Assembly: GCA_016212795.1 (NCBI GenBank)
Contig: JACRDT010000010.1
Location: 62,001-126,000 of the forward strand
DNA from: Elusimicrobiota bacterium
GTDB taxonomy: Bacteria > Elusimicrobiota > Elusimicrobia > UBA1565 > UBA9628
Direction: 5' to 3'
DNA length: 64,000 bases
Shown: piece by piece, positions 16,261 to 24,372 of the stretch
Numbering within the stretch: position 1 is the stretch's first letter
Layout: each line of letters opens with the position of its first letter
Notes under the pieces: model-generated
The model's input: only the letters and a program-made list of their open reading frames with translations
What the model was told of the DNA's origin: nothing
Database searches by the model: none
Translations under genes and position numbers: made by a program

Positions 16261-17013
16261 ATGAACATCCCACAGGCGCTGACCCTCGGGGCCGTCCAGG
16301 GCGCGGCGGAGTTCCTGCCGGTCTCCAGCTCGGCCCATCTCATCCTGGTCCCCAGGCTCCTGGGCTGGCCGGACCAGGGCCTGGCGGTCGACGTGGCCCT
16401 CCACTGGGGGACCTTGGCGGCCCTCCTCGTCCATTTCTGGCGGGACTGGCTGGGGATACTGACCGACAAGAGCCAGCGCCGGCTGCTCTTCTTCATCGCG
16501 CTGGCGAGCGTCCCGGCGGCCGTCCTGGGGCTCGCGGTGAAGCACCTCGTCGAGGAGGCCTGCCGCGGGACGCCGCCGGTGGCGGCGGCCCTCATCGTCT
16601 TCGGCCTGCTCCTGGGCTGGGCGGACCGCTCCGGGAGCAGGACCCGCGGCTGGGAGAGCCTCGACCTCAAGACCTGCCTGCTCATCGGGGCGGCCCAGGC
16701 GCTGGCGCTCTTCCCCGGCGTCTCCCGCTCCGGGGCCACGATCACGGCCGGGCTCCTCCTGGGGCTCAAGCGGGAGGACGCGGCGCGCTTCTCGTTCGTG
16801 CTCGCGGTCCCGGTGGTGTTCGGCGCCGGCGTCCTGGAGTTCAGGCATCTCGGGGGGATCGCCCTGTCCGCCCCTTTCTGGACGGCGCTGGCCGCCGCGG
16901 CCTTGACGGGGACGGTCGTGATCGCCGGGTTCCTGAGGCATCTCAGGAACGGAGGCTTGCTCGGCTTCGCTGTCTACCGCGTGGCGCTGGGGCTGGCCTT
17001 GCTGCTGCTGTAG
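16261..17013 (+). CDS. uppP: Undecaprenyl-diphosphatase
   Basis: 250 residues, about eight transmembrane helices. It dephosphorylates undecaprenyl pyrophosphate to recycle the lipid carrier for peptidoglycan and glycan export. Both signature motifs are intact: QGAAEFLPVSSSAH near residue 13 and PGVSRSGATITAGLLLG near 155. The length is slightly short for the family (usually about 265-270). It is convergent with mltA, the stops being 4 bp apart. Together with the GT-C-like gene and mltA it forms an envelope-building neighbourhood. Confidence 0.95.
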   Translation: MNIPQALTLGAVQGAAEFLPVSSSAHLILVPRLLGWPDQGLAVDVALHWGTLAALLVHFWRDWLGILTDKSQRRLLFFIALASVPAAVLGLAVKHLVEEACRGTPPVAAALIVFGLLLGWADRSGSRTRGWESLDLKTCLLIGAAQALALFPGVSRSGATITAGLLLGLKREDAARFSFVLAVPVVFGAGVLEFRHLGGIALSAPFWTALAAAALTGTVVIAGFLRHLRNGGLLGFAVYRVALGLALLLL

Positions 17014-17017
17014 CCCG

Positions 17018-18283
17018 TCACCGTTCCCGCTCCGGGGGCTTCTTCACCAGGATGAAGAGCTTGCCGTCGGCCCATTGGTTCTTGGCCATCTCGGCGGCCA
17101 TCTTGCCGTGGCCGGCGTAGATGTCCACCCGGCCCGGGCCCTTGATGGCGCCGCCCGTATCCAGGCAGAAGGCGAAGCGGTTGGTCGGGAACTTGCCGAG
17201 GAGCCTGCCTTCCTGGTCGGCCTGGGGCGACAAGGTCGAGAAGTAGGCCAGGGCGCCCAACGGGATGACGGCCGGGTCGATGGCGATGGCCCGTCCGGCG
17301 TCGAGCGACCGCTCGGCCGTGCCCATGGGCTCGCCGTCCGGCGGGAGAGGGACCAGCTTGAAGAAGGTGTAGCGGGGGTTCTGGGCCATGGCCCACTCCT
17401 GGGCCTCGGGGTGGGCTCGGAAATACTCCCGGAGCTTGTCGTGGGTGATCTCCTCCCTGGTGAACACCCCGGCCTTGACCAGGGTCAGGCCCACGCTGTT
17501 GTAGGGCAGGGCGTTGGTGGCCGCGAACTGGGCGAGCAGCTTCTTGCCGCCGGGGAACCTGAGGATGCCCGAGCCCTGGATGTGGAGGTCCAGGATGTCG
17601 AACTTGCTCGAGAGCCACGCGATCTCGAGCCCCTTGCCGGCGAGCGCTCTGTGGGAGTCGAGTTGGTCCCTGCTGAAGTAGGGGACGATCTTCTTGTCCT
17701 TGCCGACCCGGCCGATGAGGACGTCGGCCGGGTATTTCTTGGCGTCGAACTCGGCCAGCGGCACCTCGACCATGTCCGCCGGCTTCTTGTAGATTGGGTA
17801 GGGGAAGGCGGGGCTTTTCTGGAGGCTCGCCGGGAGCTCGGGCTGGTAATAGGAGGAGAACACCACCCTGCCCTGCCCGTCGAGGCCGATGGATTGGAAG
17901 ACGTCGAAGCGCTCGCGCACCTTGGCGTCGAACTCCTCCTGGGGGAGGTTCTGCTCCCACAGGGCCACGAACTCGCGCGCCGTGGCCGCCAGCAGGGCCG
18001 GGGCGACGTCGCGGTCCGCGATCCGGAAGTACCTCGCCTCCTGCCGGGACAGGTAGTCCGCGGCTTTCTGGCCGGCTCGCGCGAGGTTGGCCCGCGCCTT
18101 CTTGGTCGTGAGGGAATCCTCGAAGCGGGGCGCCTCGTCGCCGGCGACGAGCCGCAGGGGCGCGGCGGGGGCCGTCGCTATCGACACGTTCCGCTGCTCG
18201 GCCGGCGGCGGGGGCGCGGCCGAGGCCGGCGCGGCGTTCACCGCGAGGACGATGAGCAGGGAGGCGGCGGCTGGGTTCATCAT
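17018..18283 (-). CDS. mltA: Membrane-bound lytic transglycosylase A family protein
   Basis: 421 residues with a signal peptide (AASLLIVLAVNAAPASA). It cleaves the MurNAc-GlcNAc bond of peptidoglycan with 1,6-anhydro product formation. The MltA domain is seen in VVFSSYYQPELPASLQKS, YPIYKKPADM, SRDQLDSH, DLHIQGSGILRFPGGK and ALPYNSVG; the 3D domain follows as DPAVIPLGALAYF, RFAFCLDTGGAIKGPGRVDIYAG with the catalytic Asp region. There is no lipobox Cys, so it may be periplasmic rather than lipid-anchored. The start follows a TATACT by 7 bp, so the mRNA is predicted nearly leaderless. The promoter overlaps that of the divergent gene at 18366. Confidence 0.92.
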   Translation of the reverse strand: MMNPAAASLLIVLAVNAAPASAAPPPPAEQRNVSIATAPAAPLRLVAGDEAPRFEDSLTTKKARANLARAGQKAADYLSRQEARYFRIADRDVAPALLAATAREFVALWEQNLPQEEFDAKVRERFDVFQSIGLDGQGRVVFSSYYQPELPASLQKSPAFPYPIYKKPADMVEVPLAEFDAKKYPADVLIGRVGKDKKIVPYFSRDQLDSHRALAGKGLEIAWLSSKFDILDLHIQGSGILRFPGGKKLLAQFAATNALPYNSVGLTLVKAGVFTREEITHDKLREYFRAHPEAQEWAMAQNPRYTFFKLVPLPPDGEPMGTAERSLDAGRAIAIDPAVIPLGALAYFSTLSPQADQEGRLLGKFPTNRFAFCLDTGGAIKGPGRVDIYAGHGKMAAEMAKNQWADGKLFILVKKPPERER

Positions 18284-18290
18284 GGCCGGA

Positions 18291-18320
18291 AGTATAGTAC
18301 AGAGAAGCGTATATTGACAA
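18291..18320 (-). promoter_or_regulatory. Promoter of mltA (TTGTCA-N18-TATACT)
   Basis: Minus strand: -35 TTGTCA at 18320-18315, 18-bp spacer, -10 TATACT at 18296-18291. The predicted start of transcription falls at about 18284, next to ATG 18283. Its -35 shares bases with the -35 of the divergent promoter. Confidence 0.75.
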
Positions 18321-18342
18321 ATCAAGGTTTCGGGTCTACACT
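18314..18342 (+). promoter_or_regulatory. Sigma-70-type promoter TTGACA-N17-TACACT
   Basis: -35 TTGACA at 18314-18319, 17-bp spacer, -10 TACACT at 18337-18342, followed after a short leader with ACGGAGGG by the ATG at 18366. The -35 box overlaps the mltA -35 on the other strand, so the two promoters should compete for RNA polymerase. Confidence 0.85.
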
Positions 18343-18365
18343 TCCAGTGTACGGAGGGTACCCCC

Positions 18366-19967
18366 ATGACCCGACCCCTATCCGCTCTCCTCGTCGTCGT
18401 TTCCATCCTGGCCGGCGCCGGCCCGCTGGCGGCCAAACAGCCGGAGGAGAAGGCGGCCCGCGTCGCGGACTCCTCCGCCGCGGTCCAGGACATCCTCTGG
18501 AACGACCCGGAGCATAAGGCCTTCTTCAACTACCAGGCCTACCTGGCCAAGCTCGTCAAGGACAGGGGCCTCGCCGAAGGCTCGCTCAAGTACGATACCG
18601 AGGCCTCCTGGAAGAAGCTCTCCAAGGAGGAGCGCGCCAGGAGGGTCGAGGAGGGAGAGGCTTTCCTGAAGAAGGTGTTCGAGGAGATCTCGACCTCGGG
18701 CTTCACCGGCATGGACCAGGCGGCGATGGTCAAGGCCGTGTGGGGGGAGGACGTGCTGAAAGCCGTCGCGGGCGTCATGACCGCGCGCGGCATCGACGAC
18801 CCCGCCCAGGTCAAGGCCGCCATGGACGCGCTGGGCAAGCTCAAGTCCAAACTCGGGGGCGTCGACGTGGATTGGCAGGGCATCTTCGACGGCGACAAGC
18901 GCGGCGGGTCGGGCTACGTCGACCCCGTCAAGAAGCTGGCCGGGAAGGACTACCTGAAAGCCGAGCCCGGCTCGCCGTTCCTCGATTCGCTCGCCGCGCC
19001 GGAGGTCGGCAAGGTCCTGGCCACCAAGGATTCGTTCGCCGAGTTCCTGAAGGAGAGCAAGGTCGCCCCGGCCGCCCTGCCGGGGATGTTCGCGATGTAC
19101 GACGTGCTCACGCGGGCCCCGGAGGCGGAGCGCAAGGAGATGGCGCACATCCTGCCGACGGTGGTCCGGTTCCTCCAGGACGGCAAGTCCATCTCCTTGA
19201 GCCAGGAGGAAGGCGTCCTGGGGATGGCCGTCCCCGGGCGCTACGACCGGCCCGACATGGTGGCCGTCACGCCCGCGATCACGGAGGCCGACCCGCTCAT
19301 CGCCGGCAAGACCCTGGCGCACGAGTTCCAGCACATCTACGACATGTACACGGGCCGGTACTACACGATGGATTCCGAGCTGCGCGGGTTCAAGGTCGCG
19401 GTGCTTTACGGCCGCTCCATCAAGTCGGCCTCGCCGGACAAATACAGCGAGTTGCTCAACAGCGACGATGACGATACCCGCGGCATCATGAGGGATATCG
19501 AGAGCTACTCGAAGGCCTACGACGCCGGGCCGCAGCCCTTCTACCAGGCCGTGGCCGTCGGGCACGGCTACGCCCGCTGGCAGGAGGGGGTCTTCATGGG
19601 GAGGATCCCTCTGCGGGAGGCCGTCGACCCCGTCACCGGAGCTCCCCGGGAGCTTGAGGCCCTCCGCGCGATGCGCCGGAAGGCCAAGGAGGACATCGAG
19701 CTGCTTGAGAAGCGCCAGGAGGAGGCCCGCGCCAGGACTCCTTCGCGGGAGCGGGACAAGGAGCTCGAGAAGGTGAGCCGGGACCTCCTGGCCGCCCGTT
19801 CGGAGTTCAATCAGCACGATACGGCTGTCACCATCAGGGAGATCCGCCTGCGCCGCATGCAGTCCGAGGTGCAGTGGGTCAACAAGAAGAGCCAGGCCAA
19901 GGGGGACAAACAGCCTCCGCCGTTCGACATGAGCCTTTCGGTGGACAAGGACTACGTGGTCCCGTGA
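18366..19967 (+). CDS. Exported putative zinc metallopeptidase (HEFQH)
   Basis: 533 residues: a signal peptide (LSALLVVVSILAGAGPLAA), a helical 240-residue region, then KTLAHEFQHIYDMYTG with an HExxH zinc motif at residues about 319-323. About 20 residues on, DSELRGFKVA offers an acidic third ligand, as in gluzincins, and YSKAYDAGPQPFYQAVAVGH follows. The C-terminal 120 residues are charged coiled coil (EDIELLEKRQEEARA). I do not recognise a named family. It is expressed from a strong promoter shared divergently with mltA, which suggests cell-wall or envelope protein turnover. The next gene overlaps its stop (GTGA). Confidence 0.75.
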   Translation: MTRPLSALLVVVSILAGAGPLAAKQPEEKAARVADSSAAVQDILWNDPEHKAFFNYQAYLAKLVKDRGLAEGSLKYDTEASWKKLSKEERARRVEEGEAFLKKVFEEISTSGFTGMDQAAMVKAVWGEDVLKAVAGVMTARGIDDPAQVKAAMDALGKLKSKLGGVDVDWQGIFDGDKRGGSGYVDPVKKLAGKDYLKAEPGSPFLDSLAAPEVGKVLATKDSFAEFLKESKVAPAALPGMFAMYDVLTRAPEAERKEMAHILPTVVRFLQDGKSISLSQEEGVLGMAVPGRYDRPDMVAVTPAITEADPLIAGKTLAHEFQHIYDMYTGRYYTMDSELRGFKVAVLYGRSIKSASPDKYSELLNSDDDDTRGIMRDIESYSKAYDAGPQPFYQAVAVGHGYARWQEGVFMGRIPLREAVDPVTGAPRELEALRAMRRKAKEDIELLEKRQEEARARTPSRERDKELEKVSRDLLAARSEFNQHDTAVTIREIRLRRMQSEVQWVNKKSQAKGDKQPPPFDMSLSVDKDYVVP

Positions 19968-20557
19968 AGACGATCCTGCTGGCGTTGCTGGCGCTGGGCG
20001 CGTGGTCCTGGGGGGCCATCGGCTACTCCAAGTACGCCCACCCGCGGGGTGAGTTCCTCCTGGAATACCCTTCGGACTGGAAGCGCGACTACGGAATGCA
20101 GACCGTCTGGCTGCAGCCGCCGGGGCGCGACATCCACGTCAAGGTCGCCCTCGAGCTCCACCCGTACGGCCGCAAGGAGGCCGCCACGCCCTCGGCGTTC
20201 GTCGACGAACTGATGCAGGCGGTCGGCACGGTCAAGAAGCTCGACGCCAGGGAGGAGGCCAAGGTCGCGGGCCGCAAGGCCGACAAGCTCTCCTTCACCG
20301 AGACCATCGAGCCCAAGGGGCAGTACGGCCAGAGGCTGCCCGGGCCTCTCCAGCAGGTCTACTACGTCGTGCCCGTGGCGCCCGAGTGGTTCTACGTCCT
20401 CAAGATCGAGGGCATCGGCGAGCCGTTCCGCAAGACTTTGCCCGAGTTCGACCGCATCGCGCAGAAAGTCGAGCTCAAGGGCCCGGCCTCCCCCGCGTCC
20501 AAGCCGGCATCCAGGGGCAAGCCCAAGCCGGCGGCCAAGGCTAAGCCGGGCTCCTGA
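19964..20557 (+). CDS. Exported PsbP-like protein
   Basis: 197 residues from a GTG that overlaps the preceding stop (GTGA). Signal peptide: TILLALLALGAWSWGAIGYS. The mature start HPRGEFLLEYPSDWKRDYG resembles the opening of PsbP-like domains (a strand, then YPxxW); the rest of the domain continues to about residue 165 with beta-rich sequence. The C-terminal about 30 residues are a Lys/Pro/Ala-rich tail (SKPASRGKPKPAAKAKPGS). Bacterial PsbP-like proteins are usually lipoproteins or periplasmic proteins of unknown role. It is co-translated with the zinc-peptidase-like protein. Confidence 0.65.
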   Translation: MKTILLALLALGAWSWGAIGYSKYAHPRGEFLLEYPSDWKRDYGMQTVWLQPPGRDIHVKVALELHPYGRKEAATPSAFVDELMQAVGTVKKLDAREEAKVAGRKADKLSFTETIEPKGQYGQRLPGPLQQVYYVVPVAPEWFYVLKIEGIGEPFRKTLPEFDRIAQKVELKGPASPASKPASRGKPKPAAKAKPGS

Positions 20558-20769
20558 CGGGCTTTTGAGGCCGGCCGCCGCTGGCGCGGCCGGGAGACTC
20601 CCCGCCCCTTCAAGGCCGCGCTGTCGCCCTGAGCGCGCGCCTCGTCTCTGCCGGCGGGCCGTCGTTGATTTCGGCGACCGGCTTGTGCTATAATCAGTTT
20701 TTGGCAAAAGACGGCGACAACATGACAAAACATGGACGCGGATTCTGGCGCGCGTCCCTCCCCTGATCC
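20558..20769 (+). promoter_or_regulatory. Intergenic region with hairpin and smc promoter
   Basis: 212 bp. A hairpin CCGGCCGC (20571-20578) / GCGGCCGG (20586-20593) follows the preceding gene but lacks a T-run. The promoter is TTGATT at 20665-20670, 18-bp spacer and TATAAT at 20689-20694 with an upstream TG (extended -10). A leader of about 68 nt leads to smc. I see no small gene here. Confidence 0.75.
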
Positions 20770-23700
20770 ATGCACCTGAAATCCATCGAGATCGTAGGCT
20801 ACAAATCCTTCGCGGACAAGACCCGCCTCGAGTTCGAGCCCGGCATCACGGGCATCGTGGGCCCCAACGGCTGCGGCAAATCGAACATCATCGACGCCGT
20901 CCGCTGGTGCCTCGGGGAGATGTCGTGGAAATCCCTGCGCGCCGGGGCCATGACGGACGTGATCTTCGCCGGCAGCGAGCGCCGCTCGCCCCTGGGCATG
21001 ACCGACGTCACGCTGGTCTTCGACAACGCCAAGAACCTCCTCCCGGTGGCCTACTCCGAGGTGACGGTGACCCGCCGCATCTACCGCTCCGGGGAGTCCG
21101 AGTACTACCTCAACAAGACTCAGTGCCGGCTCAAGGACATCCGCGAGCTCTTCCTCGACACCGGGATCGGGTCGGACGGCTACGCCATCATCGACCAGGG
21201 CGGCGTCGAGTTCGTCCTCCGGGCGAGCCCCGAGGAGCGCCGCTCCCTGTTCGAGGAGGCGGCGGGCGTCGCGAAGTTCAAGGCCAAGCGCGAGGAGGCG
21301 CTCAAGAAGCTCGAGCACGTCGAGGCCGACCTGGGCCGCCTGAAGGATTCCGTGGCGCTCATCGCCGAGCAGGTCAAGAAGCTCGACGCCGAGGCCCGCA
21401 AGGCCAAGCTTTACCAGAAATATAAGGAAGAGTTGACGAGCCTCGAGGTCTGCCACGTGCTCGCCCAGGTCGACGAGCTCGAGCGGCAGCTCAAGGACGT
21501 CGTGGAGAGATCCAAGCCCTACCAGGAGACCCTGGGCCAGCTCACCGCCTCGGGGAGCGCCGAGGGCGCCCACCTGGCGGCGCTCAACCTGGAGAAGGCC
21601 AACCAGCAGAACGTCGTCATCGAGAGCAATAAGGCCGTGTCCGGCGCCCAGGAGCAGATCGGGCGGCTCGAGGAGCGGATGCTGTCGGCGGACCGGGCGG
21701 TCCTGGATTCCCAGCGCCGCCGGACGGAGTGCGAGAGCGAACTGGGCGCGGCGCGGGGACGTCTCGACGTCATCGACCCCGAGATCGACGGGGCGCGCCA
21801 GGCCTTGGGCGCGGCCGAATCCGCCCTCACCGGCGTGCAGGAGGAGGTCGACAAGTCCCAGGCCCACCTCGAAGGAATCGACGCTCGCGCCCACGAGGCC
21901 CAGGCCAGGCTCGAAGGGCTGCAGGAGCAGAGGAAGACCCTGCGGGAGGAGTCGTTGTTGGCGGCGCGGGCGGTGGGTGTGCTGGAGTCGGACGTCGCCC
22001 ACCAGATCGGCCTGCTCCGGTCGACCCTCAGGAGCCTGGCCAAGGAAGCGGACGCGGCCGAGTCCCTCCGGACGGCGACCGAGGCCCAGCGCGGGGCGCT
22101 CGAGGGGCAGCGTGCTGTCGTTGAGTCGGCGCGCCAGGAAGCCGGCCGGTGCGACGAGGGGCTCGCGGACGCCCGCCGCAGGCTGGCGGCGACCAGCGAC
22201 GAGCTCTCGGGGCTCGACGCACAGGCCATGGAGACGAGGCTCAAGGTCCAGTCGTTGGAGTCGGAGGGGCAGAAGGACCCCTACTGGAGCGGAGCCCAGG
22301 CGGTGGTCAACGCGGGCCTGGACGGGGTCCTCGGCATGGTCTCGGACCTCGTCAACGTCAAGGAGTCCCATCGGGCCTTCTTGGGCGACGCTTTGGGCGA
22401 GCGTCTCCACGCGGTCGTCTGCGAGGACTCGGCGGCCGCGCAGGCCGGCATCGACCTGCTCGCCAGCACGGGACGCGGCAGGGCGCGGTTCCTGGTCCTG
22501 ACCTCGATCCCGGCGTCGTCGCCGGGGAGGACCTACCCGGCGAACGCCAGGCCGCTGCTGGACCACGTGAGCTTCGAACCGCGCTTCGAGGCGACGGTGC
22601 GCTTCCTCCTCGAGGAGAGCTACGTCCTGGGCAAGGCCATCTACGGCGACCACTGGATCTGCGGCGGCGCGACGGACGCTTCCCGGGAGCGGCCGAGCCT
22701 GCTGGACCTGGGCGAGTTCCGGGCCCGAGGGAAGGCCCTGGAGGTCCGGCGAGGCGAGCTCGCCGGCGTCAAGGCCGGCATGGAGGCCGAGGCGGCCCAG
22801 TGGGAGGGCCGTTGCGGCGAGGCGCGCATGAGGTCCGACGAGGCGGTCGGGACCCAGCGCGACCTGGCCACGCGGCTGTCGAGCGCGGAAGCGTCGCTGT
22901 CGGTGCAGGCGGGCAACGTCGGGACGACCACGTCGGAAGCCGCGGAGTTCCTGCGCGGCCTCGCCGCGATGAAGGAGCGCCTGGCTTCGGCCCGGGGCGC
23001 GAAGGCGGAGGTCGAAGCGAAGGCCCTGGCGGTCGACGGCGGGGAATCCGCGCTGCGCGACGATGTCGCCGCGTGCGAACGGGAGCTCTCCCAGGCCAGG
23101 GCCGTCCAAGCCACGGCCGAGGCGAGGGTGCAGACCGCGGCGGCCGCCGTGGACCTGCGCCGCCAGACCCTCGAGCAGCGCCTCGCGGAGAAGGAAGGCC
23201 TCGTGAAGACCGTGTCGTCGCGGCAAGAGGAGCTCCAGGACCTCGAGCGCCGGCGCGCCGAATCCGAGGCGGCCAAGGCCGCGGCGGGCGCCCAGCGCGA
23301 GTCGCTGGCCGCGGGGCTCAAGTCCCTCGAGCGGCAGGCCAAGGAGTCGTTGGACAGGCTCCACGACCTGCAGACGCTCGCCACCGAGAAAGAGCTCGTC
23401 ATCAACCAGCTCAACGTCGAGATCGGGCGGACCAAGGACAAGCTGACGCACTATGAGATGGAGGCCGGCTCCGCCAAGACCCGCCAGGACATGCACAAGA
23501 AGAGGCTCTGGGAGGATTGGCAGCTGACCGAGGCCGAGGCTCGCCAGCGCAACCCCGGGGTCGTCCCGGTCGACCAGGAGCGCATCGAGACGCTCCGCAA
23601 GCGCATCGCGGGCATGGGCAACATCAACATGGCGGCGCCCGAGGACTACGAGGTCCTCTCGGCCAAGCAGTCCACCCTGACGGCCCAGATCGACGACATG

Positions 23701-24294
23701 ACCAAAGCCAAGGAGGACCTCAAGGCCGCCATCCAGAAGATCAACGGCACCACCCGGGAGAACTTCCGGCAGACCTTCATGGAGGTCCGCGAGCATTTCC
23801 GCCGGTTCTACGGCATCCTGTTCGAGGGCGGGGAGGCCGACCTGGTCCTCCAGGACCCCGAGAACCTGCTGGAGACCGGCATCGACATCGTGGCGCAGCC
23901 GCCGGGCAAGAAGCTGCAGCACCTGTCGCTGTTGTCGGGCGGCGAGAAGTCGCTCACGGCCATCGCGCTCCTCTTCGCCTTCTTCACGGTCCGCCCCTCG
24001 CCCTTCTGCTGCCTGGACGAGGCCGACCACGCCCTCGACGACGCCAACATCGAGCGGTTCGCCTCGCTGGTGAGGGAGTTCCAGAGCAGGACCCAGTTCC
24101 TCATCGTCAGCCACAACAAGAGGACGATGGAGGCCGCGGAGGCGATCTACGGCGTGACCATGGAGGAGAAGGGGGTCAGCCAGATCGTCGCCATCGACTT
24201 CAAGAAGAGGCAGGCCCCGCCCCCCGCCGTCCCGGCCGCCGCCGCGGCGCCCTCGGGCCCCGAAGGCGCCTCGGACCCAGCCGCGGCCGCTTGA
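20770..24294 (+). CDS. smc: Chromosome segregation ATPase SMC
   Basis: 1174 residues, full length. The head halves flank two long coiled coils and a hinge. Walker A is GIVGPNGCGKSNIID near residue 30; DQGGVEFVL is the Q-loop neighbourhood; the hinge spans about 505-660 (VVNAGLDGVLGMVSDLV to RFLLEESYVLG); the ABC signature is LSLLSGGEKSLTAIALL; Walker B is PFCCLDEADHALDDANI. The last 25 residues are an Ala/Pro tail. It works as a homodimer with ScpA/ScpB to compact and separate chromosomes; neither partner gene is nearby. It has its own extended -10 promoter. Confidence 0.97.
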   Translation: MHLKSIEIVGYKSFADKTRLEFEPGITGIVGPNGCGKSNIIDAVRWCLGEMSWKSLRAGAMTDVIFAGSERRSPLGMTDVTLVFDNAKNLLPVAYSEVTVTRRIYRSGESEYYLNKTQCRLKDIRELFLDTGIGSDGYAIIDQGGVEFVLRASPEERRSLFEEAAGVAKFKAKREEALKKLEHVEADLGRLKDSVALIAEQVKKLDAEARKAKLYQKYKEELTSLEVCHVLAQVDELERQLKDVVERSKPYQETLGQLTASGSAEGAHLAALNLEKANQQNVVIESNKAVSGAQEQIGRLEERMLSADRAVLDSQRRRTECESELGAARGRLDVIDPEIDGARQALGAAESALTGVQEEVDKSQAHLEGIDARAHEAQARLEGLQEQRKTLREESLLAARAVGVLESDVAHQIGLLRSTLRSLAKEADAAESLRTATEAQRGALEGQRAVVESARQEAGRCDEGLADARRRLAATSDELSGLDAQAMETRLKVQSLESEGQKDPYWSGAQAVVNAGLDGVLGMVSDLVNVKESHRAFLGDALGERLHAVVCEDSAAAQAGIDLLASTGRGRARFLVLTSIPASSPGRTYPANARPLLDHVSFEPRFEATVRFLLEESYVLGKAIYGDHWICGGATDASRERPSLLDLGEFRARGKALEVRRGELAGVKAGMEAEAAQWEGRCGEARMRSDEAVGTQRDLATRLSSAEASLSVQAGNVGTTTSEAAEFLRGLAAMKERLASARGAKAEVEAKALAVDGGESALRDDVAACERELSQARAVQATAEARVQTAAAAVDLRRQTLEQRLAEKEGLVKTVSSRQEELQDLERRRAESEAAKAAAGAQRESLAAGLKSLERQAKESLDRLHDLQTLATEKELVINQLNVEIGRTKDKLTHYEMEAGSAKTRQDMHKKRLWEDWQLTEAEARQRNPGVVPVDQERIETLRKRIAGMGNINMAAPEDYEVLSAKQSTLTAQIDDMTKAKEDLKAAIQKINGTTRENFRQTFMEVREHFRRFYGILFEGGEADLVLQDPENLLETGIDIVAQPPGKKLQHLSLLSGGEKSLTAIALLFAFFTVRPSPFCCLDEADHALDDANIERFASLVREFQSRTQFLIVSHNKRTMEAAEAIYGVTMEEKGVSQIVAIDFKKRQAPPPAVPAAAAAPSGPEGASDPAAAA

Positions 24295-24313
24295 CGAGGG
24301 CGGTCCCGGCGGG

Positions 24314-24343
24314 TTGATGTCCGGCCTCTTTTTGAAGTAACCT
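24314..24343 (+). promoter_or_regulatory. Candidate promoter of the EF-G-like gene
   Basis: TTGATG at 24314-24319, 18-bp spacer and TAACCT at 24338-24343, followed by GCGAGGAG before the ATG at 24373. The -10 is a weak match, so read-through from smc is also possible. Confidence 0.4.
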
Positions 24344-24372
24344 ATCCCATGTCGTAGCGAGGAGATATTGAC

